DNA from: Macrocystis pyrifera
Taxonomy: Eukaryota > Sar > Phaeophyceae > Laminariales > Laminariaceae
Direction: 5' to 3'
Length of the DNA stretch: 64,000 bases
Assembly (NCBI GenBank): GCA_031763025.1
Contig: JASSKH010000011.1
Coordinates: forward strand, 14,272,678-14,336,677
Positions 34,585 through 46,100 of the stretch are shown piece after piece (position 1 is the stretch's first letter; each line of letters begins with the position of its first letter). The notes under the pieces were generated by a model. The model made no database searches. It had not been told where the DNA came from and worked only from the letters and a program-made list of their open reading frames with translations. The translations under genes and the position numbers were made by a program.

Positions 34585-35730
34585 TAGAATACGCGCGCTC
34601 GGTTTATCACAATACTTGTAAAATTAGGTAAAAATGGAACATAGACGAGGCGTATTACGCAGCTTGCAAAGTTGAGTATCAGCTATATAATCAGTCGAAC
34701 TCACAGTTGACGTATTTCAAAATATATTTAAATATATATATACCAGGTATATATGTAACGTGCCAACGATGGCTGCGCCACAAATCATCATAATCTCGCA
34801 AACTTCCGGTATAGTGTACATACTTCAGCACGTGTTTCCATGCGCTGCTGAAAGTGAGACGACCGGTGCTGTACGGCGAGGAATATCGCCTAATGTAACC
34901 AATAGTGACATAATATGCCACGACTTCAAGCGTCCAACGATTTACGGCACGCAACGAAGTGCGCGTTGGTGGGCCACGGAGCCTTTATGTCATGCATCCA
35001 ACGGTTACCGCCACAAGCTACATACTTGTACGTACGAATACTGTACAGGTAAATATGACTGTGAGTCAGTCTGATAGACTACCTCCTATCTTAGTAGTAG
35101 TGGTAGTGGTCCCTCAATCTACACAGCAGCAGGATAAGTACTACGTAGTACTCTGTAGTGACAATACAATTGCCAAAATGCGGTGAGATTGCGATCTACA
35201 ATATCGTTCTGCATTGCGGTACTGCCTTTTAGACTGTATGAGGGTTTCTTTGCTCTTTCTGTCGACCAAATCGAACAGGACGGAAATGCCGCAAACATAT
35301 TTATGCGATACGCAATTGAATGGCGCAATTATTTTCCAAAGAATCAAAGAAAATCGTAAAAATACGGGACGAAACGGAAAACAAATTTTCACACTTAGAA
35401 CCAAATCAATAACACTCAATCAATCTATAAATATTTGTGAAATGTAAAGGTTTCAACATGTTGCAACATCATATCAATATCCCTTGTTCGGGTTATATAG
35501 TATCAGTGCGCAGAATGATTATTTAAAATTGTCCTGCTGACCCGGGCAACATCCAGGGGGGTCGCTGGCCTATATCTTTAACAGGCAATCACATACCAGG
35601 CATAGAATATACGCGCGCTCGGTCTATCACAATAATATAGACGAGGCGTATTACGCAGCTTGCAAAGTTGAGTATCAACTATTTAATCAGTCGAACTCAC
35701 AGCTGACGTATTTCAAAATTTATAAAGAGA
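34585..35730. repeat. Direct-repeat pair (about 130-150 bp) about 1 kb apart
   Basis: 34585-34735 matches 35605-35730 in the same orientation: atacgcgcgctcggt, tatcacaata, tagacgaggcgtattacgca, gcttgcaaagttgagtatca and taatcagtcgaactcacag. The second copy lacks a short stretch. The pair could mark a small LTR-like insertion nested in the gypsy-type element or an internal duplication. Confidence 0.6.
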
Positions 35731-37015
35731 AATCGACCACCAGGCAGACTGACTGTATGAGTACCACGCGTACACGAGTACGTACGACTACCTGAACGAG
35801 AGTCAATTAATAGCAGTGGTGCCGAGTACGGAATGCGCCTATCACATCATACTGTTGCATGGGGACCGAGTCGAGCTGAATGGTACACACGAATACCATT
35901 TATCAAGCTAGACGGCTGCCTGATATTGCGTACTGACCTTGTACGTTCGGTCGCGCATACGCGACAAGCTCCTCTTTGCGGCATTCCGTTTTATTTTTAT
36001 TATTAGTCGTTTGTGTGTGCAACAACCACGAACTCTCCAACAAGCAGAATAAGAGTTGTTTGCTCAACTTTGGCCAGATAGGTCAACGTACGAAATATGA
36101 CCTCTGCATGGGATAGAAAAGGGTACAAACAGCTAGACGCCTCACGCAGATCTGCCAAAGAAGTGGCGATGACCCGTGCTGCCCCCCCGTATACGAAGGG
36201 TGAGAGAGCACGTCGGCAGATGTACTCACGGTGACGAATACAACCACTACGCTGCTGCGGCCCAGCGACAGCACGCAAAACAAAATGGTACGTAACGATT
36301 GTACCAACTCCACCTGTGCTCCAAAGTCTTGTGTGTTGTGTTCCCTTGTATGATGCATACAATAAGTGGAAAATTACGAAATTACCACCACAGAACAACA
36401 AGAAGGAACAGAAGAGATTTTACCAGTCCAACGAACCAATGGTATGTACCTGCCTAACGAGGGCAGAGCGCTGTTATTGGTGGATGAAGCTAGAACGGTG
36501 TATCGTCGGTGGTTATACGAAGAACCAGCGCTTATGCTACGTAGCGTTAGCGCTCCAGGTGGGTTCACAGAAGACTCTGCAGACTAACACCTACCTGAAA
36601 TCGACAAAACGAAAATATCTACTCGCAGGTAGACATAACGAGCCGAACGTGTTTGTTTCACTGATATGTACAGCGGAAGAAACCAACAACAGTATACGAT
36701 GGATCTACATCGCCACCAAAGGCTTACCGACGCGGCTTGAGCATACCGTATACCAGAAGACGGGTAGAACCACGGCCCATAGCGATTAGAGAGCGTTCTT
36801 CGCTTGTCAACGATGAGCGTGGCTAAGGGCGCCTTCCAAAGATCGCAACGATGAAAGGGGTAGCTTACTCAGTCTACCAAACACTGACCCGTGTCCTCTT
36901 TGATTTTTTGTTTCGTGTTTTCTTCGCACGATGTGAAGAAACAATGCCAAACCTCCGGTGTGTTTTCACGAGAAAACAAGAACTGCCACAGGCGCGAGCC
37001 TTCGTCGACGCCAAA
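35731..37015. other. Gypsy-type element, 5' internal region without recognised genes
   Basis: A 73-codon plus-strand frame at 36366-36587 (MENYEITTTEQQEGTEE...) has an ordinary protein-like composition, but I cannot place it and it runs against the element's orientation. Confidence 0.35.
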
Positions 37016-37384
37016 TGTGGGGAGGACCTCCAGGTTCGACTCGACATATGTGGCACTTCCCTTTCTTAGAGGGTGTAGCGTGTAGGACACGCCAGGTTTT
37101 GGAATGGGATCGGTACGGACGATCTCACGAACAACCATCAACGATGATGGGAGAGGAAGAGAGAGTGTGTGCGAGGCAGGGGCCTTGCATTCCAATCTGC
37201 AGTGACTACTTGTCACGGGACAATGTCGCTGCTGACGAAATCTCTGCTGACGACAACAAATAGTCGAATATGGATGACCACAGTCGTACATTAAGATATA
37301 CGGATATCCACGACCTCGGCGAATGGTGGGACCTCTGCGGGACAATACCCATGTGACGGTCTGGTCTAGAATCTGGAACCCACA
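37016..37384 (-). repeat. 5' LTR of the gypsy-type element
   Basis: 369 bp, the partner of 28424-28789, followed at once by one copy of the ctta target duplication. Confidence 0.85.
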
Positions 37385-37388
37385 CTTA

Positions 37389-38905
37389 TTTGCGAACGTT
37401 GCCAGGCGGTTCTCTTATTTTATAGTTACATTTTCAGGGGCCTTTCAGAAGAGGGACTGCATTTTTGGTATATTTGGTCGAAACTTCAGGTCAAACTGGT
37501 GGCAGTCTAAGTTGGAGTCAGTGGACTATAGTTCATTTTGTGAATGGTATCACTTCAAAAGAGCATCATACCATACCAAGTATTCAATTCGTAAAACGCA
37601 GAGCTAAACTTGCCCAAACGAATAAGCCGACATCAGCAGTTTGTTTCGTGATTTTGGCGTGACGATTCATTTTTCAAATATTTTCTGTCTGATCAGAAAC
37701 AAGTGATCGCCGTTGACGTGCATTAAAAAAATACAAAAAGAAAGAGCGGGTCAATATTCGGAGAGATAAGTCGTCGAGTGTCACAATAGTCAGCGGTGTG
37801 GGCGGGTCAGTTTGCTGGACGACCTCTAGCGTTGCTCCCTTTTTGTTTTGCGGAAACCCTGTGACAACTTCAAACAGACCCCATGGCAAACCTAGCCCTG
37901 TACCGGCGTTCCCGGTGGCTTGGTATATGGTCCGCGTGCTTACTAAAGAATGCTATCACTTATTTCGTGTCAGGTATCACCGAGTCGTAAGGACTTTTTT
38001 TCTTGCTTGAAAATTGGATAACGGATGGCGCAAGAGCGTGAGTTAGCAACTTTCGATGACAAACGAGAGTGGGAATGGGAGTGTTGAGCCCTATGCGCGA
38101 TACAAATGATGGTACGTACCAGGAGAGATAATGGACCAAACCTGTGAATAAATCTGTGACCACGCTCAAGCGCTGACGGTAAAACCACCTACGATCTGGT
38201 AAGCACAAACACTGATGATGAAAATAAGGAAAAAAAACACCGTTGGGGTAGATATCTCGGCCCACACAACTGACTCCTCAGTTTTCTCCAGGCTGCAGCC
38301 TATACTGTTTCGGATCCACAACGATAGGCGCCGAATGATCAACGCCAGTCCGAGTCCAAGAGCCTATACCTCAGAAAATATTGGATCGGCTCAACCAGCA
38401 GAGCTAGGAACTGATGGCCAAACTCAGGGTGTGACAGTGGCTATATTTCGAACGATCTGGCGTTTATTCACTCAACACCATACGGGCAGCCCTCAAACAA
38501 TCAAGAACAAATATCAACACGCATCGTGATGGCTGTCGTTCAGGTATCTGTATTCTCCTCTGTGGTGGCCTGTATCTGCCGCTCAGCAACCCGAGTATCT
38601 TCCATCCTCGAATAGGCACTGCATGTTTTATTTCCAATTTGTGCTCATTAGTGGTGAATAGAAGAAAGTGTGATCATTTCTATTGGCCTCAAATCATACG
38701 GCAGAACTCAACATCAGTAGGCATCTACAGAATCAGTATGCACCCCAGGGAAAAATTATGCACTCAGCGCATCACTTCGGAAGTGCTTTTTTAAATGTGT
38801 GTTTAATGCTTTTATCAAAAGGTTGAAATGTAGAAATCGGTGGTACATTTATATCCCATAGTATTCATATACATATCTATCTGCAAACGACCAAACAAAT
38901 GCATG
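37389..38905. other. No recognised gene
   Basis: Short frames on both strands; nothing recognised. Confidence 0.4.
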
Positions 38906-38909
38906 TCAT

Positions 38910-39330
38910 GCTGGGTTGTGGGGAGGCGCAATTCGACGTGAGTGGACGAGGGAACAAAGGGCTGAATTCTTCCCGCGATAAGAAGCAAGGCCGTGATTGG
39001 GAAGCGGGGAGAAAGGGCTGTTGCGTGACGCCGGATCGAGCTTTGGGCTCATAGAAGGAAGAGAAAAAAAATCACCGTGATGAGAGTTTCTCCTCTTTTT
39101 GCAAAAACCAAAATATTCAAATTCTGAGAGCTGATGGCGTGGGTAGGCGCAATTCAATCGCAGTCGACGAGGGAAGAACGATATAACAGTAGGTCAAGTC
39201 TTCTCCGGAAAAAAAATCAACGCACGAACCGTAGTGGGGAGCCAGAGGAGACTCTGCTGTGTACCCCCGGATCTGAGCTACGACTGGGAGGGAGAGATAA
39301 AAGAAGGGCAAAAGAAGTTACTCAGAAATA
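38910..39330. repeat. Diverged tandem duplication, unit about 225 bp
   Basis: ggaggcgcaattcgacgtgag followed by gacgagggaa, and later cggatcgagct plus an A-rich run, recur as gtaggcgcaattcaatcgcag, gacgagggaa and cggatctgagct. The match is patchy. Confidence 0.45.
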
Positions 39331-39439
39331 TACCACACACATCGGTTTCTTTGTGGCATTGATGATGTTGATGTTGATTTCTTTTCGAACGCATGCTTGT
39401 CTACTTTGCTGACTGCATTACAAAGTAGTACCTCTGCAT

Positions 39440-39575
39440 CGTAGTTCTGTAACCAGAGGTTTTATCTCTCTATCAAAAAGAAACCAATAATCGGCACAGG
39501 CACTGGGTGTGCTGACTGGATGTCGACGACTGGAAATAACGGTTTAATTTCCAGAACGCACACATTGTGACCGTT
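39440..39575 (+). repeat. LINE 3' tail
   Basis: It contains the shared tail block: atctctctat, aatcggcacaggcactggg, gtgctg, ggatgtcgacg, acggttta and a CACACA end. It stops about 25 bp before the next LINE copy. Confidence 0.65.
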
Positions 39576-39597
39576 TCGGAGCAGCAGGCCCCAACAT

Positions 39598-40933
39598 ATC
39601 CGAAATGAAAACGGAGACCATGCTGCTGCGGACATCGAATCAGACACCCCAGACCCAACCGCTCGTCATCGAAGCGGTGGTACAGAGATGTAGACAGACG
39701 ACGCGGCGGTTTTCGTATCTGGGCGGTCTTGTCGTCGCAAGCGCTGACATTATGCCAGAGATCACACGACGGATCCGACTCGCATGTGCATGCTGCAATC
39801 GGTTCAAACGGGAACTGTATGATATGGAGGATGCCCCGTTCACTCTAAAAGAGCGCATGCTAAAGGCCGAGGTGATAGAGACCCTGCTGTACGGGTGCGT
39901 GACGTGAACTCATGGTCAGGAGCACTATGCTGAGCTCCGAACGGCACACCACGAACTCCTCCTACGGATCATTGGTGTCCAGCGCCGGCAACGCACTGAC
40001 ACCTCATGTCGTACGCCAAGGCCTTCAAAAAGGCACAATGGGAAGGGGTTGAGACGACCATCGGCAAAAGACGCCCCCCCTTTGTGCGGGCCCTACAGCG
40101 GACGACCAATGGGCGGCTGATCCGCCGGGTGATGTTTGGGACGAGTGCTGGTGGGGAGAACACAGGACCAGGCCGACCGGAAAAGACCTGGGCCCAATGT
40201 TTAGCAAACGACCTCAAGGTTTTCCAAGCCACCGAGGGGTCCACGGAAAGCTCCCCTCTGCTGTTCGGAGTAGAAACGGTATTATAGTCGGGGGCGGCTG
40301 AGAAGAGCGGGAAGTGGTACCGGGATGTCCTCGACGCGGCGGACTGTTTCATGGCGAGGTGGCACCGGGATGATGCACAGAGGAGCGGCTATGCCACGCA
40401 GCTGAGGACGCCAATGACGGCGACAACATGAGAAATGGAGGGGGGAAGGGCAGCCGTATTGATACAGCTGTCGACGAATGCAGAAACGAAATGATAGATC
40501 GGGTGGCTAGGTATCGGTTCGACTAGCTCTTATGGACTGTTGCCTGTAGCTTCCTCTCTTTCGTGTCGCTTCGTCCGCGCAGATGTCTGTCCTGCCTGTG
40601 TACGTATGCTTTCCGTCTGGCAGCGTTTCTGAAGTCCTTGCGTCGTTGTATTTTGCTTTCATTTCAAATTTTCGTTTTTTTGTTTTGTTATCTTTTTGCC
40701 CTTATTTTTTGGTCCTGCTTGACAAGTTGTGTTGTTGTGTTCTCGTTCCCGGAACGCTGGCATTTCACTTGCTTGGCACTTGAATTTGCGATTTTCGTTT
40801 TTTTATTACTTGTTCGGTCTTCCTCTGCCTCAGAGTCTGTGACCACGGATTCAGTATCTCTCTAGGACAAGGAATCAGGACGGATACTGGGTGTACTGAT
40901 GAAGCTGGGTAGAAAGGACGGTTAAATGTGAAG

Positions 40934-40935
<2 letters not shown>
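39598..40935 (+). mobile_element. LINE, 5'-truncated, RT C-terminal part plus 3' UTR
   Basis: The frame from about 39605 to 39907 includes FSYLGGLVVASADIMPEI, RRIRLACACCNRFKRELYD and LKERMLKAEVIETLLYGCVT, the region after the RT palm in this LINE type. It ends at a stop; similarity continues near 40006 in another frame (SYAKAFKKAQWEGVETTIGK, RRVMFGTSAGGENTGPGRPE). The upstream RT and endonuclease are missing. The 3' UTR ends with the shared tail (ggacggatactggg to ggttaaatgtgaag) at about 40930 and then a (CAA)n run. A stop and at least one frameshift make it a pseudogene. Confidence 0.8.
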
Positions 40936-40966
<31 letters not shown>

Positions 40967-40967
40967 G
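40931..40967. repeat. (CAA)n microsatellite at a LINE 3' end
   Basis: Uninterrupted CAA triplets directly follow the LINE tail, as expected of the simple-repeat 3' ends many LINEs use. Confidence 0.85.
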
Positions 40968-41149
40968 AGGCGGGGGTCGACAGGCTTTGAGAGGTTTGAT
41001 AATGGTACGAGTGTACACCTACACTGCTGTCGTCAAGTAAAGGTTTATCGAGGATAAAAACGACCAACGACTGCGCGGGAAATAGAGCTCTTGTTTCAGG
41101 CTTTTTCTGAGACTATATGCGACAGGTACAGGCTAAGACGCAAAACGGC

Positions 41150-41262
41150 CTGTGTGGTATCCCCCTTTGATTAGGAGTATAACATCGGCACCGACAGTGG
41201 GTGTGCTGGATGACGGCGCGTTGGAATACCGGTGCGAGGTGAAGAACACACAGAGGGGGGTC
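41150..41262 (+). repeat. LINE 3' tail
   Basis: Shared tail block in diverged form: ggcaccgacagtgggtgtg, ggatgacggcg, ggtgaagaacacacag. Confidence 0.55.
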
Positions 41263-41752
41263 CGCAGAGTCAGAGGTTTTAGATTGAGGCACGCCTATAC
41301 CCTTATACTGTGGGCAAGCGGTGGGGTAATTCGAGATTGAAAACATCTCACGGCTACACGGGAAATGAGCTCCGTCAGACATTTACTGGGGCTCCGTGGG
41401 ACAGGTTGCTGGGTGGCGAGATAAGTGGTACAGCAGTAGAGGAGCACATTAGCACGCCTTAAGAGTGATATTTTTGGAAGATAGAAAAATAACAGTTGCG
41501 CCTGAGTATGCCATTCTAAATTGTTGACAAATGCCACTATGTCCCTAATTATAAGGGACGTTGATCGACTATTATTAAATATTAAAGCTTCGCATATTTA
41601 TGAACAGGGTGGTGGTAGTGTTTTAGTCCTATTGACCCTAACCAATACCCTAACCGATATAATTTCAAGGATTTTGTCCTCCAAACGGGACTGCGTCATT
41701 TGGCCTGAACTCTACGTTGGCATCACAATAAGCGAGTGATGCTATGCGTGTC

Positions 41753-42019
41753 TGTTGATTGTACTCAGAAACACGACATATAAGTTCCAAGGTAGATTGG
41801 GGAGTTCCATGCCGGAAAGCGATTCCGGCAGTAGGGTATTGGGATATCGGGGTAATGTGTGCCCACCAATGCCACTCGTCAGGTGCAACCCTATACTGCA
41901 TGTGAGGCGAGTCAACTCGACAGCTCGGATATAATACAAGAGGAGTTCCGTGTTACGGTCTGGAGTCAACCACGCGTCCCCGTGCCAGCTGCGCCTATAC
42001 CTTTAGGGATCAATGAACA
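41753..42019 (+). repeat. 5' LTR of the copia element
   Basis: 267 bp. A TATA-like atataat lies near 41930. Reversed copies of the same LTR lie at 12626-12892 and, in part, 13043-13115. Confidence 0.9.
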
Positions 42020-43142
42020 CACTAGTGAGTCCGGTGATCTTCTATTGGCAAGCGTAGCCAAGGCCAACCTAGAGAGGTGGGAACCAGCTTCGGCATGCCT
42101 AGTTTCGAGCATGTGCCCAGTCAAGAAGCCAGCGTGGAGAGTGAAAATATTATACAAGAGATGAGGAAGAAAATAGAGGTCCTGGAAAGGACGATGGAGG
42201 AGCAGAGACTGCGCGCCGAGAGGGACGCGCAGGGAGCAGGAAAGGAAGGGGGGGGCGGTGGGGGGGCCAGAGGAGAAGGAACTGCTAGAAGGCAACAAGC
42301 AGCGTCGACTGTGCCGACACCTGGGCTGGAGGCCCAATCAGGCATGTCATTACCTTCATTGTATCGCCCAAGTTTGTCCCAGTGGAGACCCCCGAAGTTC
42401 AATAATGTAGAGGCCCACTTTAGCATGTGGTGTAGCAAGTTGTTGGCATACCTATCGTCGCTAGGGTGCTTGCATGCACTCAGTAGCACAGCAAACCCAG
42501 TTGTGGTAGGCGACATGAGGGTTTCGCCGGAGGAATTAGCCTCCAGACATTCCCCCCAGGGGATTAGGGACGCGCGATTGGTGTATGGATTGATGATGGA
42601 GGCCATGACAGGATACGATATGGCTGAGTTCAGGATGCAGAAGGCAATGTCTCCGAGTGGTGCTTGGAAGGAGTTGGAGGACTATTACATGCCTAAGACG
42701 ATAGCAGCAACACATAGATTAAGGAGAGAGTTTGATACCAACCGAATGGCTGGACGAGAACCCCTTGGTGTTTCTAGGAAGGGTGGACAAGGCAGCAGAT
42801 GAGTTGGCGATGTTGGGATGTGGTAAGAGTGCAGAGGAAGTGAACCGTCACATAGTTACCAACCTCTCATCTTTGTATACTATTCAAAGCAAGTCAATTC
42901 TTTCCCGCCCTTCTATGCCCCGTTCCGAGATCGATGAGATCATCCGTGACGCGTATGTAAACGACAAGGTAGAGAAAGAGGTTGTTTCTAGGGCGTTGGG
43001 CGTGCAGGGAGTGGTAGATCAGCACGCCTTGTACGCCGGAGGTGCGCAGCCTGCCGGTGACGGAGGTGCGGGTCCAGGAGGGGGAAGGAGGAACAGGAGA
43101 GGCGGGAGATTCAAGGATGGGCGGCAGCAGCAGCAGCAGTAT

Positions 43143-43183
<41 letters not shown>

Positions 43184-46100
43184 TCAGCAGCAGCAGCATC
43201 AACGGCAGCAGCAGTATCAGCAGCAGCAGCCCCAACAGCAGCAGCAGCATCAACGGCAGTAGCAGCAGCCCCAGCAACAGCAGCAGCAGCACCGTCCCCA
43301 TCAGCAACGTGACAACCGGGGAGGAGCTTCGTCGGGGGGGGGGATAACCGGCCCCAAATGGCGTTGGGATGCCGTGGCCTGCAGGTACCGTTGGGATCAC
43401 TCAGCCCCAGACCCCTTCGGTACGGGTAGAATAGTCCCCCCCATGGGTTGGGTACCTACCGACCCACCACCAGGGGCGTTGCCGCCGATTCCCCTGCCGC
43501 CCGTTGCGACTCCGGCAGGCTGGGGCCCCCCACCGAACAACACGCCATGGAGGCGCAAGGGGCCCTGCTTCCGGTGCGGCAGACCGGGCCACCATGCCGC
43601 GGAATGCCAGGAAGCTCCCGCGCAAATGAACGTCGCTATGCTGGGTGCCGCTTCTCCTCAAACCGCCCAACAAACATACTACGGAGGTGGCTGGCTGCAG
43701 CAGACGCCCTACGGCAGTGGTGGGTATACCTCGGCCGGAGCTTCCCCGCCACAACAACCCTCCTTCAGAACTTCCTCCTCCCCTGGCCCAGCGAACAACG
43801 GCAACTCTGCGCCTACGTTCGATCCGCACCTCCTCACCGCGCAGTTTACGTACTAAGGCAAGGCGACTGATGATTTGTTTTGGGTTAATGGGAGAGAAGA
43901 GTGGGTGGCGGATTCGGGAGCAACCTTTCATGTGACTGCTAACCCTTTTGGTTAGGTAAACTGTACTCCACCTGCCCCTGGTAAAAGCAGTTTGGTGGTC
44001 GGTGACATGAGGTCACTGAGAGTAGAGTATTTCGGCCAGATTCCAGTTGTGATGCACAGCTCTCAGGGTGACAAGTTAGGCTGATGGACGTAGCATACGT
44101 ACCCGGTGTTCGCTTCAACCTTTTTTCGCTGCATGCAGTAATGTTGTAATGCCCGGTGATCCTTGATGCTCAGGGAGTTCACACGTTGAATGGGCAGCTG
44201 TCCTTCGTGCGTAGGGACGCGGGTTCATACGTAGACGCCACGCGGATTGTAGAGACCCCGATTGCTGCCGCTGTTATGGCTCTGGAAAAATGAGGAGGAT
44301 TGATATTAACGACTTTCATGTTGCCCATGCCCACTCCCATGCTAACACTCTCCGTGAGACGGCACGACAGATGGGCATTAAGGTTTTTGGGGAGTTGGTT
44401 TTGTGTGCTGGGTGTTCTGAGGCGAAATGGAGGAGGATGGCGGTGCCGTGGACGACCGAGTGCCGTTCTACCAGGCCTCTGCAGCGTCTGTTCGTGGATC
44501 TGTCCGGACAACAGCCTACTGGAGGTGCGCAGTACTTGATGATGATCGTCGACGACTACTCGCGACTGGGGTGACCGTATTTCTTGAGGCGGAAGTCCGA
44601 CGTCCCGAAGGTCTTCGCTGGTTTCCTGGACGACATCAAGGCAAAGGGCGTGCCGTCCATCGTGAAGTGCCTTCGCTTGGATAACGGCACCGAGTTCACC
44701 AAGGCGGAGTTCGTGGAGTTGCTCAACCACCACGGCATCTGCCGCGAGTAAATGCCCGTCGATTCTCCGAAGCATGACGGGGTGGTCGAGCGATGGATCG
44801 CCATGACGCTGGAGCTTGCAATGGCGTCCCGCCTGGAGGCCACCCACCTGCTCGGCGATGCAAGGATGCCGGCGACGCAACCCCTCTGGGCTGAGTCATG
44901 CGTGCACGCGAGCGATGTGATCAACATGACGGCGAGGGTAACGGACAAGCCGGAAATGCACTCGCCGTACCGCAAATTCTACGGGAGACCACCGTTTGCG
45001 CGGTTGCTCCCGTTTCTGAAGCAGGGCTTCCACCACGTCAGAAGGGCCCTGAAGACCGAGCCGAAGGAGGAGGCTTGCTTCTACCTCAACTGCGGCAACC
45101 ACCACGTAGCCGACTCCAGCAAGATCCTGCTAATATCTGGCCGGAGGTCGTTCTCCTGTGACGTCACTTGGGAACACCCGAGGAAATCGTTTGTGGGGTT
45201 ACTACCTTCGGAGGAGGAGAGCTCTCCGCCGCCGCCGTCGCCGTCGCCACCGCCACCGGGTGCGCCGGAGCCTCTGAGGGGTCCCGACGTATGGCACGAG
45301 TCATCGTCCCAATCTCCACTGCTGCCGCCGCAACCGCCGTCATCACCGCCACTACCACCGCCGCCGTCACCGTCGCCGCCGTCACCGCCGTTACCGTCGC
45401 CGTCGCTGCCGCCGTCGTCGTCACCGCCGCCGCAATTGCCGCCGTCACCGCCGCCGCCGACGCCGCCGACGCCGCCGTTATCATCGCCGTCGCCGCCGCA
45501 GCAGTCACCACCGACACAGCTTTCGCAGCGTGCTGCCCGGTCACTGGGTTCTTATATCCCGGACCCGGAGGATGGCGATGTGCTGAGGGGGCGGACAAGG
45601 GGGGAAACTGCACGACGCCAGGAGAGCGGTGGCGGTGTGCAGGGAGGGCGGACCAGGGGGGAGATCGCAGGACACCAGGAGGGTGGTGGCGGTGTGCAGG
45701 GTGATGGGGCCAGGGGGGAAGCTGGGCGACACCCGGAAGGTGGAGATGAGCTGAGGGGGCGGATAAGAGGGGAGACTGCGCGGAACCGCGAGGCTATGGG
45801 GCATGGGCTGCTGTCGTTGATGGCAGCGCGGGAAGGGATAGGCCATGTACGTTTCCACCAAGCCCCACCGCGCGAGAACCCTCCCCTTCCGACAAGCCCG
45901 GCGAGCGAGCTCTCGACGCCGAACTCGTGTGCTGAAGCGTGTGCGGACGAGAATTCGGCCATTTGGAGACAGGCGATGGACAAGGAGTACCATGGGCTGG
46001 CGGACGCGGGGACGTTTGGAGCGACGCAGCAACCAGAGGGGCTCAACGTCATCTAGGCGAAGTGGGTGTTCGCCTGGAAGTCCAACGAGCACGGTGACGT

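Larger units (their letters stand above)
28424..37384 (-). mobile_element. Ty3/gypsy-type LTR retrotransposon, broken, with full LTR pair
   Basis: Near-identical LTRs lie at 28424-28789 (366 bp) and 37016-37384 (369 bp). Both start TGTGGG and end CCCACA, and the element is flanked by ctta (28420-28423 and 37385-37388). The coding strand is minus, so the 5' LTR is the one at 37016. A primer-binding-like TGG start follows it (about 37013) and a purine tract (ttggggggcga) precedes the 3' LTR at 28790-28800. Integrase remnants lie at about 32380-31050: a degraded zinc-binding part, and a core with HSDQGSEFENELVREL and YRPQRNPVLERVHS. I recognise no Gag or reverse transcriptase, so it may be a non-autonomous derivative. 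LTRs differ at about 4 percent by eye, a moderate age. It carries two palindrome arrays and an internal direct repeat. It is broken. Confidence 0.75.

Noticed and set aside
36366-36587. 73-codon plus-strand frame with protein-like composition
   Set aside because: No family recognised, it is opposite to the gypsy-type element that contains it, and it is short.
37016-37384. Minus-strand 158-codon frame covering the LTR
   Set aside because: It reads through an LTR that has a near copy at 28424-28789; it is not a separate gene.
42121-45704. Long Leu-, Ala- or Val-rich frames on either strand inside the copia element
   Set aside because: They are shadows of the Gag Gln-rich tract and of the GCC-type linker.
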